A DNA stretch of 64,000 nt, taken from assembly GCA_902762295.1 (NCBI GenBank), contig CACWNX010000002.1, positions 62,001 through 126,000 of the forward strand. The letters are read 5' to 3'. The notes beneath the pieces were generated by a model. It was not told the origin of the DNA. It made no database searches and worked only from the letters and a program-made list of their open reading frames with translations. Positions within the stretch are counted from its first letter, which is position 1. Each line of letters starts with the position of its first letter. A program made the translations under genes and the position numbers. This document shows positions 44,633-54,871 of the stretch, piece by piece. The stretch is from an uncultured Pseudomonadota bacterium (GTDB lineage: Bacteria; Pseudomonadota; Alphaproteobacteria; Rs-D84).

Positions 44633-44709
44633 TGGTCGGGGCGAAAGGATTCGAACCTTCGACACCTTGGTCCCAAACCAAGTACTCTACCAGACTGAGC
44701 TACGCCCCG
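44633..44709 (-). tRNA. tRNA-Pro (anticodon TGG)
   Basis: Acceptor CGGGGCG/CGCCCCG, D arm AGCTCAGTCTGGTAGAG, anticodon stem CTTGG/CCAAG with loop TTTGGGA, T arm GAAGG TTCGAAT CCTTT, encoded CCA. Confidence 0.95.
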
Positions 44710-44799
44710 AATGCCCTGTATTATACCATGCTTTTTATCAAACGCAAGTTATATTATTATTTTATTGCTTTTCAAATATGAAAACATAGAATCAAACCT

Positions 44800-45237
44800 A
44801 TGTCCGAAAATAATATCATTCATATTGGGGTTGCATGCTGGGTTTTTAACCCAACAGGCAAAGTATTAATTGGACAACGTTTATCGCCCCATGGATTTGG
44901 AACATGGGCGCCGCCGGGTGGTAAATTAGAATTCGGTGAAATGCCCGTCACATGCGCATCACGCGAATTATGGGAAGAAACCGGTATTTTTATCCCAAAA
45001 TCACACTTTCATCATATTGGGTTTACACGCGATGTATTTCCAAATTGTCGTTATCTGACCGTGCATTACCTGGCAAATATTGGTCACATAGCACCAATCG
45101 TCTGCGAACCAGACAAGTGCAAAACATGGAAATGGATTGATATGCGCGCCCTGCCCGACAATCTGTTCCTGCCTGCCAAAAATGCGATATCCCAAATTGC
45201 CGCATTGCGTTATCTGGTAGCATCAACAAGCAAATAA
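44800..45237 (+). CDS. NUDIX hydrolase (nucleoside triphosphate diphosphatase)
   Basis: 145 residues. The Nudix box GGKLEFGEMPVTCASRELWE followed by ETGI is complete (G-x5-E-x7-R-E-x2-E-E-x-G). The preceding WAPPGG and RLSPHGFGTW match the MTH1/NUDT15-like group that hydrolyses modified or canonical (d)NTPs. Exact substrate not determinable. Confidence 0.92.
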   Translation: MSENNIIHIGVACWVFNPTGKVLIGQRLSPHGFGTWAPPGGKLEFGEMPVTCASRELWEETGIFIPKSHFHHIGFTRDVFPNCRYLTVHYLANIGHIAPIVCEPDKCKTWKWIDMRALPDNLFLPAKNAISQIAALRYLVASTSK

Positions 45238-45290
45238 TTTATTAAAATTTTTATTGCACCACCACCACATTTTTTTCTAACATAAATTGT

Positions 45291-46235
45291 ATGGAAAGGA
45301 TTCTTGTATTTTTATTTGCATTTTTATTTATTGGAAACGCGTATTCGGCAACAACTGGACGTGTATCCCCATCGCGCTATGTAAATCCGCAATCATATGC
45401 ATATATGTATCCGTACCTGAATAATCAAATGCGAACCGAACTGAATCCGGGTACAACGGTTTCACAAACAAATAATCCGGTGGATGTAATTGTTCGAACG
45501 ACCCCAATGTCCGAACCTCGTCGTGTTGTTCCGCGCACACAAAAAACCGAAACAACAAACGCGCGCATTGCAACCAACAATAATCAGACCAACGCGCGTC
45601 GTGTTGTCGCACGCGCCACGCGCGCCCCCCAAGGGTCACAAAACACACCTGCGGCAACTCGTTCCGCGGGACGCACCGAATCTGAAACTTCTAATCGTTC
45701 CACACAAACAAACGACACAACCACAAACACCAACCAAAATTGGGTATCCAGTGCGCGTTGTATGGCAGACTATATCAACTGCATGAATATGTATTGCCTG
45801 CACGAAGGCACTAAATATAATCGTTGTTATTGCAGTTCACGCCTTGCCCAGATAGATGCTGAATATCAACCACAAATTGAAAATATGGTCATTCAAATAT
45901 TAAAACTTCGTGGCAACGGGCAATGGTCTGACGAAGAAATGAACGAATACTGGATGGACCGTGTTGGTAATTATGTCGGTGAAAATTCATGGACTCGTCT
46001 GGACGAAGCACTGAACATAGACTGGCCCAGTCCCGATGAACGCGCACGCGGTGCGGCGGCATTTATGACCGGACACGAATATTGTGTTCAACACTTGCGT
46101 GCATGCGCGTACATGGCCCAGAACCTGCGGGATGCGTACCGTTCACAAATATCCCGCGATTGCAAGGCATATGAAAATTCACTAATGCAGATTCGTAATG
46201 TCGCGGCATCCATGATTGAACACTACAGTGATTAA
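45291..46235 (+). CDS. Exported protein sharing a CMxxxC module with the 919-residue protein
   Basis: 314 residues, signal peptide MERILVFLFAFLFIGNAYSA. Residues about 55-150 are Thr/Asn/Arg-rich low complexity. Residues about 155-190 (RCMADYINCMNMYC, NRCYCSSRLAQ) align with the module in the protein at 22532: C-x3-D/AY-x2-CM-x2-F/YCL, then Y-x-RC-x-CS-x-R. The C-terminal 130 residues are helical with a few cysteines (HEYCVQHLRACAYM). Same order of parts as its larger relative but without its long tail. Function unknown. Confidence 0.78.
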   Translation: MERILVFLFAFLFIGNAYSATTGRVSPSRYVNPQSYAYMYPYLNNQMRTELNPGTTVSQTNNPVDVIVRTTPMSEPRRVVPRTQKTETTNARIATNNNQTNARRVVARATRAPQGSQNTPAATRSAGRTESETSNRSTQTNDTTTNTNQNWVSSARCMADYINCMNMYCLHEGTKYNRCYCSSRLAQIDAEYQPQIENMVIQILKLRGNGQWSDEEMNEYWMDRVGNYVGENSWTRLDEALNIDWPSPDERARGAAAFMTGHEYCVQHLRACAYMAQNLRDAYRSQISRDCKAYENSLMQIRNVAASMIEHYSD

Positions 46236-46242
46236 ATATTTG

Positions 46243-46440
46243 TTATTTCCGCATCATTTCGCATTTCAAATTATGACGATAAATATTTCGTGCCAAATCA
46301 TCGCTGATATTTTCCCAGTCTGATACATGCCCATAAATAATATCGCATTGTGCGGCACAAACACCATTAGTCTGCGATGGTATATTTTTGACGCAAGATG
46401 CCACGAATATCGCGCATGCCGGTATTAAAAACTTTTTCAT
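46243..46440 (-). CDS. Small lipoprotein, o-spanin-like position
   Basis: 65 residues; ribosome site AGGATATCAG. Signal with lipobox IFVASC places a lipidated Cys at 16. The mature part has further cysteines (VCAAQC, LKCEMM). Its start lies inside the 3' part of the preceding gene in another frame (74-base overlap), the layout of Rz/Rz1 spanin pairs. No lysis genes are nearby, so a spanin role is only suggested. Confidence 0.6.
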   Translation of the reverse strand: MKKFLIPACAIFVASCVKNIPSQTNGVCAAQCDIIYGHVSDWENISDDLARNIYRHNLKCEMMRK

Positions 46441-46594
46441 CTGATATCCTGTTTAAATTCATAAATTGCACCATATCGGCGGTCTGGGTGGTCGCTATAT
46501 TTTCGCGGCATTTGATATTCGTAATACGCACACCCATAAGATATGCGCCACCTACCATACCGCATATGGCGATTACTAAATATATTTTTATCAT
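46367..46594 (-). CDS. Small membrane-anchored protein overlapping the lipoprotein gene
   Basis: 75 residues with an N-terminal membrane helix (MIKIYLVIAICGMVGGAYLM) and a periplasm-facing tail of about 50 residues. The next gene starts within it in a different frame. It lies just after the rho terminator. No family recognised; shorter than typical i-spanins. Confidence 0.6.
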   Translation of the reverse strand: MIKIYLVIAICGMVGGAYLMGVRITNIKCRENIATTQTADMVQFMNLNRISDEKVFNTGMRDIRGILRQKYTIAD

Positions 46595-46604
46595 TGTTTT
46601 ACCC

Positions 46605-46632
46605 GTAAAAAACGCGCCATTCGGCGCGTTTA
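46605..46632 (-). terminator. Intrinsic terminator of rho
   Basis: On the minus strand AAACGCGCC pairs with GGCGCGTTT and is followed by TTT. Confidence 0.88.
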
Positions 46633-46634
46633 GA

Positions 46635-47903
46635 TTATTGATTCATCGAATTAAAGAAATCCGAATTCGTTTTGGTTAATCGCAGTTTATCCAACAAGAA
46701 TTCCATCGCTTCCAGTGTCCCCATTGGATTTATAATCCGGCGCAGGACATACATCTTGGACAATGTGTCTTTGCCGACCAACAAATCTTCCTTGCGGGTT
46801 CCCGACTTTGTAATATCAATCGCCGGATAAACGCGTTTATCTGATAATTTACGGTCAAGTATGATTTCGCTGTTTCCGGTTCCTTTGAATTCTTCAAAAA
46901 TAACTTCGTCCATTTTTGAACCGGTATCAACCAACGCAGTTGCAATTATGGTTAAACTGCCCCCACCTTCTATATTACGGGCGGCACCAAAAAACCGTTT
47001 TGGCCGTTGCAGGGCATAGGCATCAACGCCACCGGTCAAAACCTTACCACTGGATGGGACAACGGTGTTGTACGCGCGCCCCAAACGTGTGATAGAATCC
47101 AACAATATCACAACATCTTGGCCCGATTCAACCAAGCGTTTGGCCTTTTCAATTACCATTTCGGCAACTTGGATATGACGCGTCGCCGGTTCATCAAATG
47201 TTGATGATATAACTTCGCCCTTAACACTGCGTTGCATATCAGTCACTTCTTCGGGACGTTCGTCAATCAATAATACAATCAGTTTTACATCTGGATAGTT
47301 TGTTGCAATTGAATGCGCAATGTTTTGCAGCATAACCGTCTTACCGGTGCGTGGTGGTGCCACAATCAGCGAACGTTGCCCACGTCCCGTCGGCGAAATC
47401 AGGTCAATAACGCGTGCCGACAAATTGCGACCTTTATCTGTATCACCGACAACCTCCATCTTTAACTGTTCGTCGGGATAAAGCGGTGTCATATCGTCAA
47501 ACGACACACGATGGCGCAACTTTTCTGGCACATCACCATTCGCGCGTTCAATCGTTTCCAACGCGAAATAACGTTCTGATTCATTTTGTGGTGCCTGAAT
47601 TTGCCCCTCGATATAATCACCGGTTTTTAATCCGTATTTCTTAATCAGGTTCGGCGACACATACAAATCATCTGGTCCGGCCAGATAATTACTTTCCGGC
47701 GCGCGCAGGAAACCGAAACCGTCCTGCATCCGTTCCAGAACACCGTCACCAATCAGTGTTATTTTTTTGTCCGCGGCATATCCCCGCATAACCGCAAAAC
47801 GCAGTTGCTGAACATTTAGTTGCGACGGGTTTTCGATACCCATATCTTCCGCCATTTTCAACAGTTGCTGGGGCGACTTCGCCTTGATTTCATTTATATG
47901 CAT
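46635..47903 (-). CDS. rho: Transcription termination factor Rho
   Basis: Hexameric RNA helicase that ends transcription at unstructured C-rich sites. 422 residues: Rho N-terminal helical domain (1-45), cold-shock-like RNA-binding domain with GFGFLR (about 62-67), ATPase domain with Walker [26 protein letters not shown], and the Q/R-loop region. Complete length for the family. Confidence 0.98.
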   Translation of the reverse strand: MHINEIKAKSPQQLLKMAEDMGIENPSQLNVQQLRFAVMRGYAADKKITLIGDGVLERMQDGFGFLRAPESNYLAGPDDLYVSPNLIKKYGLKTGDYIEGQIQAPQNESERYFALETIERANGDVPEKLRHRVSFDDMTPLYPDEQLKMEVVGDTDKGRNLSARVIDLISPTGRGQRSLIVAPPRTGKTVMLQNIAHSIATNYPDVKLIVLLIDERPEEVTDMQRSVKGEVISSTFDEPATRHIQVAEMVIEKAKRLVESGQDVVILLDSITRLGRAYNTVVPSSGKVLTGGVDAYALQRPKRFFGAARNIEGGGSLTIIATALVDTGSKMDEVIFEEFKGTGNSEIILDRKLSDKRVYPAIDITKSGTRKEDLLVGKDTLSKMYVLRRIINPMGTLEAMEFLLDKLRLTKTNSDFFNSMNQ

Positions 47904-48074
47904 AGAAAAATCCTTTTTTGGAAAATTCCCAGTGACACAGAACGCGCCACCATTTGACAGACAATATTGTAGTGCATTTTGTATAAAATGTCAAGTCCTG
48001 CATTTTTTCTTGCATTTTATTATAAATCTTGCTTCAATGGCATCAGATTAAACCAAAGGAAAAAAGGAAGTACA

Positions 48075-48524
48075 ATGGCAGGAAGCATAAACAAAGTAAT
48101 ACTGGTCGGTAATGTCGGCCAAGATCCACAAACACGCACAATGCAAAGCGGACAAAAGGTTGTCACATTCTCGCTTGCGACATCTGATCGCTGGCGCGAC
48201 CGCCAGAGTGGCGAACAGAAAGAACAAACCGAATGGCACCGCGTTGTTATATTCAACCCAAACCTGGTAGAGGTTGCCGAACGCATGTTGCAGAAAGGTA
48301 CAAAACTTTATATTGAAGGCGCGCTGCGCACGCGCAAATGGCAAAATCAACAGGGGATTGACACCTATACGACCGAGGTTGTTCTGAACCAATTTGGTGG
48401 TACCATGGTAATTCTGTCGGGTGCCAAGACGGTGGATTCTGTATCTGGTGGTGCACCTGCCCCGGCCCCCGCACAATCCGAAGAAGTATCTATTGCCGAA
48501 ATCGGCGATGACATTCCGTTTTAA
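48075..48524 (+). CDS. ssb: Single-stranded DNA-binding protein
   Basis: 149 residues from ATG 48075 ([18 protein letters not shown]), ribosome site AAGGAAG. OB fold at 1-110 with [18 protein letters not shown] and EWHRVVIF. A short linker rich in Pro and Ala and the conserved C-terminal tip DDIPF, which recruits replication and repair proteins. An upstream in-frame start is rejected because it lies before the ribosome site. Confidence 0.97.
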   Translation: MAGSINKVILVGNVGQDPQTRTMQSGQKVVTFSLATSDRWRDRQSGEQKEQTEWHRVVIFNPNLVEVAERMLQKGTKLYIEGALRTRKWQNQQGIDTYTTEVVLNQFGGTMVILSGAKTVDSVSGGAPAPAPAQSEEVSIAEIGDDIPF

Positions 48525-48555
48525 TGACCAGGTGTTTGGTTGTCAAGGATTGGTC

Positions 48556-48587
48556 AAAGACGGTACACCATGTGCCGTCTTTTTTTA
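48556..48587 (+). terminator. Intrinsic terminator of ssb
   Basis: AAAGACGGTACA pairs with TGTGCCGTCTTT, then a run of T. Confidence 0.9.
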
Positions 48588-48642
48588 ATATTTTGCTTGC
48601 ATTTATTTGCATATTATACGACATTTAATCACACCCATTTAA

Positions 48643-49920
<1,278 letters not shown>

Positions 49921-49925
49921 AAACA

Positions 49926-50129
49926 TTGTTTGATGCGCATACGATTTTGATTGTTAAATATATTGTGGCGGCGGTGGTGCTTGGGGTGATTATATTGGCA
50001 CCGGCATACATCGCCACCCAGACCAAAAAAGGTAAAGCAGACGCAATGCGCATCCGCGTTGCATCATGGGTCTTTGGATGGACCGGCATTGGCTGGCTGC
50101 TCGCCCTGATTTGGGCAATAAAAAAATAA
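49926..50129 (+). CDS. Superinfection-immunity-family small membrane protein
   Basis: 67 residues with two hydrophobic helices (about 8-28 and 46-64). The C-terminal segment RVASWVFGWTGIGWLLALIW matches the characteristic FGWT-IGW-ALIWA pattern of the Imm_superinfect family. Members in T4 block DNA entry of related phages; chromosomal members are of unknown role. The start is uncertain: TTG at 49926 without a clear ribosome site, five bases after eno. Confidence 0.75.
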   Translation: MFDAHTILIVKYIVAAVVLGVIILAPAYIATQTKKGKADAMRIRVASWVFGWTGIGWLLALIWAIKK

Positions 50130-50139
50130 TTCCAGAAAA

Positions 50140-50257
50140 TAAGGTCCCCTTCTTATCAAGAAGGGGTGCCGGGTAGCACCCGGCGGGGTAGTTGTTCTGC
50201 CCCTGTTCCCCCCGGAATTTTATGCCGACCCCACTCCCTTGGGACGGGATAGCAACA
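50140..50257. repeat. REP-like cluster of three GC-rich hairpins
   Basis: CCCCTTCTT/AAGAAGGGG (50146-50166), GCCGGGT/ACCCGGC (about 50168-50184) and GGGGTAG/CTGCCCC (about 50185-50203) lie head to tail, then a GGAATTTT-containing spacer and CCCTTGGGA. Composition contrasts with the surroundings. Confidence 0.75.
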
Positions 50258-50292
50258 CAAAAAAATTCCCACATTCGTGGGGATTTTTTGTG
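50258..50292. terminator. Bidirectional terminator
   Basis: AATTCCCAC pairs with GTGGGGATT between A and T tracts, separating the rightward eno unit from the leftward exported-protein genes. Confidence 0.85.
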
Positions 50293-50293
50293 T

Positions 50294-51523
50294 TTATAAG
50301 TATTTGCTAACAACGGTTATTTCTTTATCCATCTTATTTATTTCGTTAACTATATCATCATAATCCTTCTGGGTCGCACGATCATAGGATTTAGTATAAA
50401 CCCCAGGAGCATTTACCGTTGGATCATGAGTAACCTGTGTTTTCAAAAGGTATCTTTGTTGCGCTTTATTGTTAAATTCTGATACTTTCTTGTCCCAATC
50501 AGCTTCAGTAAAAGATTTACCATTACTATCAGATATTTTAGATTTGGTTCCACCTGTATTCACACCAGATGACGTGCTACTTGAAGCAGACGATTTGTTT
50601 TCTGATGATTTGGCATTGTTAGATGGGGTTGAACCAGTTGCTGATACGGATGTCTGGGTTGATGCTGCACTTGAATTTGATGTTATCACCGATGCATTCG
50701 CATCATCAACTGAACTATTTGATGTCTTATGGTTGTTGTCGCCGTTTTTTTTCACTGTCGTGGTTGTTGTTAAACCGGGTTTCTTGCGACACCACCCTTG
50801 CGAATTGCCGGCCGCATTTCTTGCTAATTCATATCCAGCACTTTCATCACAAGCCTGGGCGGCACATGAACATCCTCTGTTTTTACCGCTTTTATCTACA
50901 CAGGTCCATTTGTTCGTTCCAAATGTTATATAATGTCCCTTGGTCGCACCAGTCGGCAAATCACCCGCCAAACAATCCGCATCAACAACACGTTGTTGAT
51001 TACCATCTTCTTTTACCTTTGGTGGTATCTTATCCAATTCCGATTCCCGGTTTTCTTGTGTTTCCACAGAGACCACATCATTGTCATCGGTGATATCATC
51101 TTCACCACCTTGGTTGCCATAGCCTTCTTCGACGGCACGCCGTCTTTCCACTTCTTCACGCGCAGCTTTTTCGACTTCCGCTTTCTCGCGTTCTTTCTCT
51201 GATATCTCGCTGTTGATATTTGACAGGTTATATTGGTGTTTGTCTAATTCCTGTTTGGCATTATCTATCTGGTCGCTCAACCTATTACTCTTGTTCGACT
51301 GCGCTATGTTCACACCAATACCAACCGCCGTCAGCCCTATCGTCGATATACCCGCAATCATCCAACCTTTGCGTTTGCCGTCACATTGTTCCAATTGTTT
51401 TATTTTTTCTTCTTTTTCTTCCAATAATCTACGTATTTGTGCCGTCATTGGCGCACCGTATGACACAGACGATATCGCAACCGTCATTATACTTAAAAAT
51501 GATACTGTTTTTATGAATTTCAT
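50294..51523 (-). CDS. Exported coiled-coil protein with Ser-rich linker (KRKGW family)
   Basis: 409 residues, signal peptide ending near SSVSYG. A short helix leads to CDGKRKGWMIAGISTIGLTA (about 48-68), a motif shared with the neighbouring 142-residue protein, and a hydrophobic stretch. A coiled coil follows at about 80-130. Cysteines cluster at about 185-250 (NRGCSCAAQACDES). A Ser/Thr/Asn-rich low-complexity linker lies at about 260-335 and a small C-terminal domain ends the protein. No known family. It follows the 142-residue gene by 16 bases. Confidence 0.75.
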   Translation of the reverse strand: MKFIKTVSFLSIMTVAISSVSYGAPMTAQIRRLLEEKEEKIKQLEQCDGKRKGWMIAGISTIGLTAVGIGVNIAQSNKSNRLSDQIDNAKQELDKHQYNLSNINSEISEKEREKAEVEKAAREEVERRRAVEEGYGNQGGEDDITDDNDVVSVETQENRESELDKIPPKVKEDGNQQRVVDADCLAGDLPTGATKGHYITFGTNKWTCVDKSGKNRGCSCAAQACDESAGYELARNAAGNSQGWCRKKPGLTTTTTVKKNGDNNHKTSNSSVDDANASVITSNSSAASTQTSVSATGSTPSNNAKSSENKSSASSSTSSGVNTGGTKSKISDSNGKSFTEADWDKKVSEFNNKAQQRYLLKTQVTHDPTVNAPGVYTKSYDRATQKDYDDIVNEINKMDKEITVVSKYL

Positions 51524-51539
51524 TTCTGCGCCCCCATTA

Positions 51540-51968
51540 TTACATATTGTTCAGTTTTTGCCGTGCCGCTTCTATATCCTGTTTGGTTGTCGCAACATCT
51601 GATTGAACACGGTTTAATTCCGATTTTTTATCTTGTATCTTGCTGTTCTGGACCAATGCCGCAACACCGGTGCCAACAACACCAACACCACCAACAACCG
51701 TCGCCGCAACCCAACCCTTGCGTTTGCGTTCGCAACTGACGATTTCTTCGTCTAATAACTGAATATCATGCCGCAGTGTCTGCACAACCGTCATTTCATC
51801 CATGCCTTCGGTCCCGGGAACTTCGCCATAGTAATCATATGAACCGGTGGCTTGATTACCGGCACCAAATTGACGTTCGGTAATCGCGACCGAATACGAA
51901 AATTGTGGGATAAACAATAAACACGATAACAAACCGCATTTTATATAACAGAATCCAGACTTAGACAT
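51540..51968 (-). CDS. Exported coiled-coil protein (KRKGW family, short paralogue)
   Basis: 142 residues. N-terminal signal with hydrophobic core (CGLLSCLLFIPQFSYS). Residues about 75-110 (DEEIVSCERKRKGWVAATVV, then a Gly/Val hydrophobic stretch) match the same part of the next gene's product, and a coiled coil closes the protein. The pair looks like a gene duplication with diverged tails. Ribosome site GGGGGG. Confidence 0.72.
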   Translation of the reverse strand: MSKSGFCYIKCGLLSCLLFIPQFSYSVAITERQFGAGNQATGSYDYYGEVPGTEGMDEMTVVQTLRHDIQLLDEEIVSCERKRKGWVAATVVGGVGVVGTGVAALVQNSKIQDKKSELNRVQSDVATTKQDIEAARQKLNNM

Positions 51969-52089
51969 ACTAGCCCCCCTATTTTCATCTCTGGGAATAT
52001 TTTATCATATTTTTACACCCCAATCAAATAAAAAAGCACAGTGGCGCGCTTGCGCCACTGCACCAAATTGACACGAAAAAATTTTACAT

Positions 52090-52254
52090 TTATCGTTGCA
52101 TCGTATCTGCGGGTTCCATTGAACCAACCGGTAAATCCATACCCTGTTTTTGAAATGCCGCACGCAATGGTCCCATCAAATCAAAAACATTTTCCGTTCC
52201 TGAATGAAACGCCAGTCTTTTCTCTGCTTTTTTCACATCTTCTATCTTTGCCAT
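52090..52254 (-). CDS. Small cytoplasmic protein of unknown function
   Basis: 54 residues from ATG at 52254 (MAKIEDVKKAEKRLAFHSGT), with AAGGTG about nine bases upstream; an earlier start would lie before the ribosome site. Predicted helical, no signal or membrane segment. No family recognised. Confidence 0.55.
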   Translation of the reverse strand: MAKIEDVKKAEKRLAFHSGTENVFDLMGPLRAAFQKQGMDLPVGSMEPADTMQR

Positions 52255-52345
52255 ATTCAACACCTTTTTCAAAGCATCTCTCTGGTGACACGCAGTATAC
52301 ACTAACAAAATTATTTGTCAAGCGTTTTTTGCATCACCAAAATAA

Positions 52346-53866
52346 CTACATATCACACTCTGCCCCGCCGCAATCATCAACAAATTCTAGAACCGAAACA
52401 TTTGCAACCGGAACCAATTGACCACCGGGTTCGGTATATGTGACTTCTTTGACAACGCGAACACGACGATTCTCGGCATTCGGCACACCGTCTGGGGTCG
52501 GAATTTTTAAATCTTCTTCCCCGGCCGATACCGCAACAATCTGACTTGATGGGATTCCGCGTTCAATCAGAATCTTTTGCACCGCCTCGGCACGACGACC
52601 ACCCAGGGCATAATTATAACTCTTGCTGCCCGATGTGTCGGTATGCCCAACAACCGAGACCTTTACATTTTTATTTGCCTGGGTTATGCCAACCAGTTTT
52701 CTGATAACATCATCATATTCTGGTTTGATATTCGCCTTGTCAAAATCAAAGTGGATTTCAAAGACTTCTTCCATAACATGCTGTTTCGGTTCCAACGGAA
52801 TCTGTTGCACTTTGATAATTGTGGTTTCATCATAGTCTTTGGCAGATGGCTGGCCCGATAATTTATCCAGTCGCGCGTTAATCGCCGCCAATTCGGCACG
52901 CATTGCCATCATCATATCAACGAATTCTTTGCGTGTGACAAGATTTTCATCGTAAACCACAACTTCTTCAACCTCTGGTTCTTCGGGGCAATCACAATTG
53001 TCCATTACCCCAGTACGGTTTGCACAATCACATGTTGCATTTACGTTGCCGCTGTTAGAAACCGTTTTGTCACCACCATAGATATTTTGATTAAACACCA
53101 ACGGTTGAACCGGTTCAGGATTTACCAAGTGTTCCGGTACATTGATATTGTTCACAATGATAACACCTTCGCGCGAACGATTCGCATTACGCATTGCGGA
53201 CATATTTCCGGTTTCTGGATAATACGACATTGCCGCCGTTCTGCGTGGTCCAGTTCCTGTTGCTACTGGTACTTCTTGTTTTGGCGTTTGCTTTACAATA
53301 CGCCCCCCAGTACAGTCACGCAACGCCGTCATTGTTTTTTCAAAACGCGATTGGCATTCACGCGCAGTCGCCGTCTGACCGGTTGCAACCGCCGAAATCC
53401 AACAATCATATTTTGCCTGTAATTCCGCCGCCAATTCCGGCTGGGTTTCACTGGCATCATTTTGCAGTTGTTCAATCATATCGTTATATGCCATTGTCAA
53501 ATCATATGCGGTTGCATCATCCGCAACATTCCACGCATCCAGTGTTTCCGGGAAAGGAACCTCGCCCGAGAATGCGGCAACCGCCTTTTGTGCAAACAAT
53601 TCACCAACATCTGGATACCCGCTGGTCCGTGCATTATATATTGCATACGAACGATAGTTCATCGCCAATTGGTTCAAGAAAGAATCACGATGCGGTGCCG
53701 AATAAACATCCAGTTGTTCAACATAATCAACCGTCGGTGTTGCAACATATCCGTCATTGTATTCCGAATCGATACCAGATTTTGCGCACCCCGCCACAGC
53801 GACCACCGCCGTCAGTGCCAAAACCCGCGCAATTGCGAACACAGATGCATTTAAACGTGCCTTCAT
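52346..53866 (-). CDS. OmpA-domain outer membrane lipoprotein (Pal-like C-terminus)
   Basis: 506 residues. Lipoprotein signal with lipobox AVAGC (lipidated Cys near 27). An N-terminal domain of about 150 residues is Tyr/Asp-rich. A low-complexity middle carries cysteines (ATCDCANRTGVMDNCDCPEE) and a short coiled coil. The OmpA/Pal peptidoglycan-binding domain is at about 365-480: EIHFDFDKANIKPEYDDVI, VVGHTDTSGSKSYNYALG, RRAEAVQKIL and ENRRVRVV. It probably tethers the outer membrane to peptidoglycan and could serve as the missing Pal partner of the Tol genes at 2503-4098, but it is far larger than Pal. Confidence 0.85.
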   Translation of the reverse strand: MKARLNASVFAIARVLALTAVVAVAGCAKSGIDSEYNDGYVATPTVDYVEQLDVYSAPHRDSFLNQLAMNYRSYAIYNARTSGYPDVGELFAQKAVAAFSGEVPFPETLDAWNVADDATAYDLTMAYNDMIEQLQNDASETQPELAAELQAKYDCWISAVATGQTATARECQSRFEKTMTALRDCTGGRIVKQTPKQEVPVATGTGPRRTAAMSYYPETGNMSAMRNANRSREGVIIVNNINVPEHLVNPEPVQPLVFNQNIYGGDKTVSNSGNVNATCDCANRTGVMDNCDCPEEPEVEEVVVYDENLVTRKEFVDMMMAMRAELAAINARLDKLSGQPSAKDYDETTIIKVQQIPLEPKQHVMEEVFEIHFDFDKANIKPEYDDVIRKLVGITQANKNVKVSVVGHTDTSGSKSYNYALGGRRAEAVQKILIERGIPSSQIVAVSAGEEDLKIPTPDGVPNAENRRVRVVKEVTYTEPGGQLVPVANVSVLEFVDDCGGAECDM

Positions 53867-53941
53867 TGTAAATCCTTTCCTTTCTTATTTGCATATATTA
53901 TACGCGTTTTACGATTTTTAGTAAAGCGAAAAAATCACCGA

Positions 53942-54772
53942 TTATTTGTCCAAGAATTGTGTCGCAACACCGGCCAGACTGCTAAGTCCCCCAATACCGG
54001 TACTGCCGACTATACTGCCCACCGATTCCATGATTGACCCGGTATTGGTTTTTTGTCCCATATTACCAATAGTACTGGTCACAAAACCGCCAAAGCTTTC
54101 CAATCTGCGCGCCGCCAATTTATTTCCAGAACAATTTACCGCCTTTTGCAACAATGCCTGGGCCTGGGACGATTCTGCCTTGGTATAATCCTTGTTATCA
54201 AAGTTTATCATATCAAACAGTGTCCACATATTCGTCATCTTCTTGCGATTATTCCGACTGCACATGTTCAAAGTGCTGCCATCCGTGCAGTATTCAACAA
54301 CCGTTGCCTTAGGAAACTCTGCCCAAACCGCACCATGCGCCTCTTCTTTTGAAAATGTATCATAACATATCGATGCGGTATCTATACTAAGCCCCGTTCC
54401 CGCCATACGCACCGTGGATTCATAACTCTCGTTTTCGGCACAAGCGCGCAATCCGCGCGCACCAACCAATGGATTTGTGACCCCGGTGTATGCCCATTCT
54501 TTTATCATTTTATTTACGAACTCTATTTCGCGCGATGTTGGCTCGCACTCTGCGACCAGCGCTTTTTGTTGTTGGTTCATGGCAATAACATTTGCAACCA
54601 ATGTCGCCGCCGTTGGCAATAAACTTGCCCCCATATTTGTTGTCGTTGCCGATGAATCTTGTTTGATAACCGAATCTGCTTTTTTTGGGACCAAGACATT
54701 TACCGCCGCATACGCGCCGACCACATGGCATACCGCACACAACACAGTACTAATAAAAAGAATTTTTTTCAT
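53942..54772 (-). CDS. Exported protein of unknown function
   Basis: 276 residues, signal peptide ending near VGAYA. Cysteines at VAECEPT, LRACAEN, SICYDTF, EYCTDGSTLNMCSRN and VNCSGN suggest disulfides. The C-terminus is Gly/Ser-rich and mildly hydrophobic (ESVGSIVGSTGIGGLSSLAG). No family recognised. It lies 75 bases upstream of the OmpA-domain lipoprotein on the same strand. Confidence 0.72.
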   Translation of the reverse strand: MKKILFISTVLCAVCHVVGAYAAVNVLVPKKADSVIKQDSSATTTNMGASLLPTAATLVANVIAMNQQQKALVAECEPTSREIEFVNKMIKEWAYTGVTNPLVGARGLRACAENESYESTVRMAGTGLSIDTASICYDTFSKEEAHGAVWAEFPKATVVEYCTDGSTLNMCSRNNRKKMTNMWTLFDMINFDNKDYTKAESSQAQALLQKAVNCSGNKLAARRLESFGGFVTSTIGNMGQKTNTGSIMESVGSIVGSTGIGGLSSLAGVATQFLDK

Positions 54773-54871
54773 GATTAAACTCTCTCTGTTGTTTTATTAT
54801 ATCACAAAAATCAAATACGAACAAATATAAAAAATTGCTTTTTTTGTATTAACGGTTTAACATACACACAT

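Noticed and set aside
50140..50257. Possible CRISPR or riboswitch in the hairpin cluster
   Set aside because: The hairpins differ from each other and there are no regular spacers or known aptamer core; a REP-like cluster explains it.
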